Below the pieces are notes generated by a model. That model did not search any database. It saw nothing but the letters and a program-made list of their open reading frames with translations, and was not told where the DNA came from. 64,000 bases of DNA from Acidimicrobiia bacterium (lineage in GTDB: Bacteria; Actinomycetota; Acidimicrobiia; Acidimicrobiales; SZUA-35). The stretch lies in contig JAOTVU010000003.1 of NCBI GenBank assembly GCA_029863385.1, forward strand, positions 1-64,000. The letters run 5' to 3'. Positions 59,468 through 64,000 of the stretch are shown piece after piece. Numbering within the stretch: the first letter of the stretch is position 1; each line of letters begins with the position of its first letter. A program made the position numbers and the translations under genes.

Positions 59468-60541
59468 CAACCGCCGAACCTCGGTGAAGTGAGCGATCAC
59501 GTCGGGCAGCCGGCAGTGGGCGTTCAGCCCGCTGGTGCTCGGCATCACATAGACCGGCCGTCCGCCCAGACTGCGGGGCTGGAGCCCGGCCTTCGCCCGC
59601 CGATCGACCGCAATCCGCCAGCCCGACAGGCCGACAAAACACACGACGCCGGGTTGGAGCCAGGCCACCAACCGTTCGATCCGGCCCAGCCCGGTGCGGT
59701 ACTCGTCGTCGGCGAGTTCGTCGGCCCGCCGGGTGGCCCGCTTCACCAGGTCGGTCATCCCGACCCCGTCACGATGGAGCGCACCGTGGGGATCACGGTC
59801 GACAGACACGACGCCGGCCGCCATCGCAGCTGACCAGAAACGATTGCTTCCGGTCACGAAGCCGACGCCCGCCTCGGCGGCATGGATGGACGGGTTGAGA
59901 CCGCACATCAGCACGTTCATATCCGCTCCGACGGTGTCGGGCAGGGTCGAGCGGCGCCGGGCTCGGATCTCACGAAGACCGGGCCTCAACGTATCGGTCG
60001 ATTCGACCCCGAAGCCGGCACCCTCCAACAGGTCGAGCAACCCGGGGTCGGTCCACCGCGAGATCAGGCGTCCGGGGAACAGATCGGTCGAGCGGCCATC
60101 AGTACCCCAGGGCCCCCGACCGTGACCTTCAGCATCGAGAACGAATTCGAACAGCACCGGTGCGTTGGTCGACAGACAGCGATGCAAATCGGCCAGCGCC
60201 ATCGGATTGTCGACCGCCCGCACGTGGGTGTGAACGCGGCTGGCCACCGCACCGCCAAGGCTGCCGACGGCAAACGGCAGCGCGCTGACGGAGGCCTGGA
60301 CGAGCGGTGCGTTGATCCGCTCTCGGGCGATCTGCAGCATCGCAGCCGCCGCATCCAAACCGATGGCCGGTGCTCGCAGCGGCTCCAGGTGCCAGCCCGG
60401 ACCGCAACCCAGATCGGCAATCGGAAGGTCGTCGATCCGCATCGCCTCGAGCCAGGTCATGGCGGCCAGGTGGTGTGGTGCTCGTTGCGCCGTCCACGCC
60501 GCTGCCCGCTCCTCGTAGACGTCGACCGTCGGCCGGTCCAC
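59453..60541 (-). CDS. SAM-dependent methyltransferase fused to mismatch-specific uracil-DNA glycosylase (MUG)
   Basis: 362 aa. Residues ~1-200: class I methyltransferase with IADLGCGPGWHLEPLRA (~42) and GLDAAAAMLQIARERI. Residues ~205-362: MUG/TDG family glycosylase with VLMCGLNPSIHAAEAGVGF (the catalytic-type GxNPS loop), GVGMTDLVKRATRRADEL and PSTSGLNAHC. The MUG part excises uracil or thymine opposite G. Whether the methyltransferase acts on nucleic acid is unknown; the fusion makes that a reasonable guess. GTG start; 6 nt after the nitroreductase-side gap reversed order means it is downstream of the nitroreductase gene? It is upstream on the minus strand by position and independent of it. 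Confidence 0.88.
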   Translation of the reverse strand: MDRPTVDVYEERAAAWTAQRAPHHLAAMTWLEAMRIDDLPIADLGCGPGWHLEPLRAPAIGLDAAAAMLQIARERINAPLVQASVSALPFAVGSLGGAVASRVHTHVRAVDNPMALADLHRCLSTNAPVLFEFVLDAEGHGRGPWGTDGRSTDLFPGRLISRWTDPGLLDLLEGAGFGVESTDTLRPGLREIRARRRSTLPDTVGADMNVLMCGLNPSIHAAEAGVGFVTGSNRFWSAAMAAGVVSVDRDPHGALHRDGVGMTDLVKRATRRADELADDEYRTGLGRIERLVAWLQPGVVCFVGLSGWRIAVDRRAKAGLQPRSLGGRPVYVMPSTSGLNAHCRLPDVIAHFTEVRRLSARR

Positions 60542-60547
60542 GAGACG

Positions 60548-61198
60548 TCAGACCCAGTGGGCGAACGACTCCAGGGGGAGCCGCTCGGACCGCAGCGCGT
60601 TGACCGGATGATCGTCGTCCTTGTAGCCGATCGCCACGCCGCAGAAGAGCATCAGTTCGTCGGGAGCGCCGACGAACTCGGCCACCGCCCGGCAGCGGTT
60701 CGTCCAGATCTCCTGCGGGCAGGTCGAAAGGCCGGCCTCCTCGCACAGCAGCATCAGCGTCTGGAGATACATGCCGCAATCCGACCACTGCGGCGGCAGC
60801 ATCCGCTGGTGGAGAAAACAGAAGATGGCGGCGGGCGCACCGAAGAACCGGTAGTTCTCCATCATGCGTTCGAGCCGGCCGGCCCGGTCCTCGCGCCCGA
60901 TGCCGAGCAGCTCGTACATCTGCTCGCCGAGTTCGAATCGTGCGGTTCGGTGCGGCTCCCACAACTTCGGCGGGTAGATGGTGTAGCCGGGCTCCTCGAT
61001 CTCGCGGTCGGCGATGAACGTCTGGAAGCGATGCATCGACTCGCCGTTCACGACGTAGATCTTCCATGGTTGGATATTGCCGCCCGACGGGGCCCGAGCC
61101 GCCTTGGTCAACAACTCGGCCAGCGTCTCATCCGGCACAGGGGTGTCGAGAAAGGCTCGACAGGACATTCGTTGGTCGACCGCTTTGGACACATCCAC
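60548..61198 (-). CDS. Nitroreductase family FMN oxidoreductase
   Basis: 216 aa from GTG 61198; another in-frame GTG lies two codons on. VDQRMSCRAFLDTPVPDETLA and KAARAPSGGNIQPWKIYVV bind FMN phosphate; the C-terminal half has MLLCEEAGLSTCPQE and FCGVAIGYKDDDHPVN, with MYLQTLMLL typical of the family. These enzymes reduce nitro-compounds, quinones or enones with NAD(P)H. It lies 68 nt after the ABC permease on the same strand and the glycosylase fusion starts 6 nt past its stop, so all five minus-strand genes from 63895 to 59453 may form one transcript. Confidence 0.9.
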   Translation of the reverse strand: MDVSKAVDQRMSCRAFLDTPVPDETLAELLTKAARAPSGGNIQPWKIYVVNGESMHRFQTFIADREIEEPGYTIYPPKLWEPHRTARFELGEQMYELLGIGREDRAGRLERMMENYRFFGAPAAIFCFLHQRMLPPQWSDCGMYLQTLMLLCEEAGLSTCPQEIWTNRCRAVAEFVGAPDELMLFCGVAIGYKDDDHPVNALRSERLPLESFAHWV

Positions 61199-61266
61199 GT
61201 CGGTCAGGATGGCCGTCGGCGACGCCGGCCGCAACTCGACGGCCGGAACGCCCGGCCGGGCGTCCG

Positions 61267-62091
61267 TCAGCTGAGCAGCAGCCGGTGCAGCCGGCGACGG
61301 GCCACGACACCGAAGATCAATCCCATGATCGTCAGGTAAGCGACGTGGACGAGGTCGGTCCAGCCGGTGGCGCCGAGCGCAAGGGCCCGGGTCAGGTCGA
61401 CGGCGTGGAACAGGGGAGTGGCCCACACGATCGGTTGGGCCCAGTCCGGGAACACCGCCAGCGGGAAGAAAGCGGTGGAGGCGAGGAACATCGGCTGGAC
61501 GACGAGGTCCATGATGTCGAAATCGGTCCAGGCCCGGGCGTAACTGGTGAGCGTCGCACCGACGGCACCGAACGCCCACCCGGTGAGCAGGGTTGCCGGC
61601 CAGGCCGACAGGGCGTTCAGCGGCTCGGCCAGGTCCAGTCCGATGAGTGTGAGTACGAAGAAACCGGAGTAGATGGCGCCCCGCGCCACGGCCCACGAGA
61701 GTTCGCCGCCGACGAGCCCGCCGATCGTCAACGGCGTGACCAGCATCCCCTCGTATTGCCGCGACTCCCGCAACTTGAAGAAGAAGTTGTAGGTGGTGTC
61801 GAAGAGCGTTCCGTTCATGGCCGACGACGCCATGAGGCCCGGCCCGATGAAGGCGGCGTAGGTCACGACATCACCCCGAAAGGACAGATCCCCGATGATG
61901 GCCCCCATGCCGTAGCCCATGCCGAGGAGGTACATCAGCGGCTCGACGATGCCGCTGGCCAACGTCAACCACATGCGCCGATACGACACCAGATTGTGCT
62001 CGAATACCCGGAGGACCCCGGTGAGCAGACCGGGAACCGGCCGGTCGCCGCGCCCGGCGGTGGCGGGGCGGGAAGCAGTCGACGGAAGCAC
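61267..62091 (-). CDS. ABC-2 type transporter permease
   Basis: 274 aa with six helices and the ABC-2 membrane fold of the NodJ/DrrB type: VFEHNLVSYRRMWLTLASGIVEPLMYLLGMGYG at the start, FKLRESRQYEGMLVTPLTIGGLVGGE (the coupling helix and family signature), and ATPLFHAVDLTRAL. It begins 3 nt after the other permease stops. With that permease and the ATPase it forms an exporter, perhaps for a lipid, polysaccharide or drug. Confidence 0.9.
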   Translation of the reverse strand: MLPSTASRPATAGRGDRPVPGLLTGVLRVFEHNLVSYRRMWLTLASGIVEPLMYLLGMGYGMGAIIGDLSFRGDVVTYAAFIGPGLMASSAMNGTLFDTTYNFFFKLRESRQYEGMLVTPLTIGGLVGGELSWAVARGAIYSGFFVLTLIGLDLAEPLNALSAWPATLLTGWAFGAVGATLTSYARAWTDFDIMDLVVQPMFLASTAFFPLAVFPDWAQPIVWATPLFHAVDLTRALALGATGWTDLVHVAYLTIMGLIFGVVARRRLHRLLLS

Positions 62092-62094
62092 GAT

Positions 62095-62940
62095 CTATGC
62101 CTCGGAAATCGCTTGTTCGAAACCGGTGATGGCGTAGAGCATGCCGATGGCCCCAACGATGAGGAAGTAGGCGACGTGGATGAGCGAGCCGGCATCGACC
62201 GAGCCCTGGGCCAGATCGCGACACAGTTCGACACCGTGCCAGCTCGGCGTGAGGCGGGCCAACCACGCCACGCCCGCCGGAACCTCCGACAGCGGGAAGA
62301 AGGCGCCGGAGAACAGGAACATCGGGATGGCCCCGAGTCGCAGGAGCATGGGGAACGTGTCTTCGTTTTCCTGCCTGACCGTGTAGCCGCAGATGATCGC
62401 CGCCAGCACCAGAGCCGTCGTCCCGGCCGCCAAGGGAGCGAGCACTGCCCACCAGCTGGTGACGGCACCGGCCAGCCCGAGCACGACGGTGAACAGAGCG
62501 GCGGCGGCCGTGAATCGGATGGCGATCCAACCGACGTGGGCGACCGCGATCTCGGCCTTGCTGACCGGCGTGACCGCGGTCAGCAGGTAGGTGCGATCCC
62601 ATTTCAGTTCACCCGCCGTCGGCCAAAGACTTTGACCGAACGCCCACAGCACCGCCGAGATGGCGAGCAGTCCCGGTCCGATGAACTCGAGGTAGCTACC
62701 GGTTCCCAAGGTGGCCGTCCCGCTCTGGCGTTCATCGACGAGCGAACCCAACCCGAGACCGAGAAGGCCGAGGAAGAACGCCGGACTCACGACGCCGGAG
62801 ACCAGCACCGACCGATACTTCGCCGGTGTACGAACGTACAGGTGCTCGAGGATACGAGCGAGACCACTGAGCGTCATCGGGCCCGACCGGCTGGCGTCGA
62901 CGGCCGACTCGGGGTTCGGTGTCTCGACGGCGTTACTCAA
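62095..62940 (-). CDS. ABC-2 type transporter permease
   Basis: 281 aa from a TTG at 62940 that overlaps the ATPase stop (TTGAGTAA) and has AGGA 6 nt upstream; an ATG at 62877 is the alternative. Six helices, with YRSVLVSGVVSPAFFLGLLGLGLGSLVDE, RQSGTATLGTGSYLEFIGPGLL and the coupling segment ELKWDRTYLLTAVTPVSKAEI. It is a heterodimer partner of the next permease. Confidence 0.87.
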   Translation of the reverse strand: MSNAVETPNPESAVDASRSGPMTLSGLARILEHLYVRTPAKYRSVLVSGVVSPAFFLGLLGLGLGSLVDERQSGTATLGTGSYLEFIGPGLLAISAVLWAFGQSLWPTAGELKWDRTYLLTAVTPVSKAEIAVAHVGWIAIRFTAAAALFTVVLGLAGAVTSWWAVLAPLAAGTTALVLAAIICGYTVRQENEDTFPMLLRLGAIPMFLFSGAFFPLSEVPAGVAWLARLTPSWHGVELCRDLAQGSVDAGSLIHVAYFLIVGAIGMLYAITGFEQAISEA

Positions 62941-63895
62941 CGAGGGTCCTACCGGTGAGCGTGAGGAACACATCCTCGAGCGTGGCCCGCCGAATCAGGG
63001 TGCTCACCGCGGCGACCCCGTGGCCGGCCAGGGCGGTCACGGCCTTGTCGCCGTCATCCGCGTACACGAGCAGCCGGTCGGGGAGTCGTTCGCTGCGAAG
63101 ATCCAGTCGGGTCGCCGACGCTTCGACGTGGGCCGCATCATCCTCGAGGTCGTCACCGCCGTCGGGCGAGGGGACACGCCCCCGATCACCGAAACGGAGC
63201 TCCACCACATCGCGGCTGCAGTGGGTCTCGATCAATGATCGGGGTGTTCCCTCCGCCACGATCCGGCCACGGTCCATGATGACGAGTCGGTCGGCGAGCT
63301 GCTCGGCCTCATCCATGTAGTGCGTGGTGAGCAACAGGGTGACTCCCTGACGCTTCAGCTGATAGAGACGCTCCCAGAGCAGATGCCGGGCCTGGGGATC
63401 GAGGCCGGTTGTCGGTTCGTCGAGGAGGATCAACTCCGGGTTGTTGACCATCGACCGGGCGATCGACAGCCTCCGTTTCATGCCCCCGGACAGCGGCCGG
63501 ACCTGGTCGTCGGCTCGGTCGGCCAGTTGGACGAACTGGAGCAGTTCGTCGGCCCGCCGGCGGGCCTCGGCGCGGGACAGATCGAAGTACCGCCCGTAGA
63601 CCGTGATGTTCTCCCTCACGGTCAGGGCCATGTCGAGGATGTCTTCCTGTGGCACCACACCGAGCCGGGCCCGGATCTGGCGTCCGTCGGTGGCCGGATC
63701 GCGGCCGAGTACCTGGAGCTCACCCGATGTGAAGGGGCTGACCGTCGAGATCATCTTCATCGTCGACGACTTGCCGGCGCCGTTGGGCCCGAGCATGGCG
63801 AAGGTTTCGCCCCGCTCGACGTCGAAGTCGATGCCGTCGACGGCGCACTGGTCACCGAAGCGTTTGACGAGGTTGCGAGCTCGAACGACGGACAC
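62933..63895 (-). CDS. ABC transporter ATP-binding protein (DrrA/NodI type)
   Basis: 320 aa. Walker A GPNGAGKSST (~37), Q-loop GVVPQED, signature LSGGMKRRLSIARSM (~138), Walker B LILLDEPTTGLDP and H-loop LLLTTHYMDEAEQL. The extra C-terminal ~90 residues (DVVELRFGDRG ... TLEDVFLTLTGR) are the DrrA-type regulatory region. It energises the two permeases that follow. GTG start, 6 nt after a TACCGT -10 box. Confidence 0.93.
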   Translation of the reverse strand: MSVVRARNLVKRFGDQCAVDGIDFDVERGETFAMLGPNGAGKSSTMKMISTVSPFTSGELQVLGRDPATDGRQIRARLGVVPQEDILDMALTVRENITVYGRYFDLSRAEARRRADELLQFVQLADRADDQVRPLSGGMKRRLSIARSMVNNPELILLDEPTTGLDPQARHLLWERLYQLKRQGVTLLLTTHYMDEAEQLADRLVIMDRGRIVAEGTPRSLIETHCSRDVVELRFGDRGRVPSPDGGDDLEDDAAHVEASATRLDLRSERLPDRLLVYADDGDKAVTALAGHGVAAVSTLIRRATLEDVFLTLTGRTLVE

Positions 63896-63901
63896 CCTGT
63901 C

Positions 63902-63907
63902 ACGGTA
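63902..63907 (-). promoter_or_regulatory. -10 box (TACCGT), leaderless promoter of the ABC exporter operon
   Basis: TACCGT lies exactly 6 nt before the GTG at 63895. Confidence 0.5.
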
Positions 63908-63959
63908 GCCCGGCCGGGGAATCGCCGGCCCCGAAAATGCTCCGGTCGGGTCCGGATGC

Positions 63960-63965
63960 GATAAT
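63960..63965 (+). promoter_or_regulatory. -10 box (GATAAT) at the right edge
   Basis: GATAAT lies 7 nt before a GTG at 63973, divergent from the exporter promoter. Confidence 0.5.
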
Positions 63966-63972
63966 CGGAGCC

Positions 63973-63999
63973 GTGAGCCAAGAGAAGAGTCAACCGTGA
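63973..63999 (+). other. Possible leaderless 8-aa leader peptide coupled to a downstream gene
   Basis: GTG at 63973, at leaderless spacing from GATAAT, opens an 8-codon frame (MSQEKSQP) whose TGA overlaps a GTG at 63996. The GTG at 63996 has purine-rich AGAGAAGAG upstream and is probably the start of the next gene, cut off by the window edge. The short frame may be a genuine leader peptide or chance. Confidence 0.3.
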
Positions 64000-64000
64000 C

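Overview
The window is a high-GC (roughly two-thirds G+C), gene-dense chromosomal segment from an actinobacterium, most probably a member of the class Acidimicrobiia. The reasons are the conserved actinobacterial gene order (large membrane glycosyltransferase, DUF5719 protein, manB, manA, Trm112-like, ahcY), a septum-formation-domain protein, the GTG-rich starts and the protein families present. This placement is inference from gene content; there is no rRNA in the window. No prophage, insertion sequence or CRISPR array was seen.

Layout. 1-5626: the end of a divergent sugar epimerase gene, then a cell-envelope operon (1060-aa glycosyltransferase/membrane protein, DUF5719 protein, thioredoxin-like protein). 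5655-9964: VOC protein and FtsH on the minus strand, a structured intergenic region, a CPBP protease and a zinc-ribbon protein. 10052-18947: polyprenyl/mannose-type envelope genes (giant membrane protein, GtrA-GT2 fusion, manB, manA), a tandem hairpin repeat, Trm112-like and ahcY. 19045-28563: comF-like, hpf, secA, prfB, ftsE, ftsX, an FMN glutamate-synthase-like protein and an enoyl-CoA hydratase. 28570-34738 (minus strand): septum-formation protein, MarR-GNAT fusion, a decayed phospholipase-like gene, tmRNA, smpB and an HTH/coiled-coil protein. 35041-43070: a lipid-modification operon (flavin oxidase, DUF1365, CFA-synthase-like), then murI, rph, rdgB, tRNA-Leu, clpP and an RNA methyltransferase. 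43032-43958 (minus): a probable selenoprotein. 44347-49582: a SPOR-like membrane protein, a helicase, another membrane protein, and a paralogue of the HTH/coiled-coil protein. 49793-55748 (minus): a five-gene operon of a three-subunit molybdenum hydroxylase, a methyltransferase and a ureohydrolase. 55792-64000: glnS, DUF885 peptidase, methyltransferase-uracil glycosylase fusion, nitroreductase and an ABC-2 exporter.

The most notable find is at 43032-43958. Two reading frames annotated as separate are one frame interrupted by a single TGA that falls in a U-P-V-C redox motif. The TGA is followed 10 nt later by a perfect 7-bp hairpin with a CGUGA loop, as expected for a bacterial SECIS element, and the hairpin is built from codons that are rare in this genome. 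The protein resembles the glycine/sarcosine/betaine reductase selenoprotein B family.

A second theme is transcription start architecture. At least a dozen genes have a TAnnnT -10 box exactly 6-7 nt upstream of their ATG/GTG, which indicates leaderless mRNAs. I used this signature to choose several starts. Other features worth attention are the two-member HTH/coiled-coil/GWLxR family, the 96-bp tandem double-hairpin repeat, the molybdenum-hydroxylase/ureohydrolase operon and an operator overlapping the promoter of the MarR-GNAT gene.
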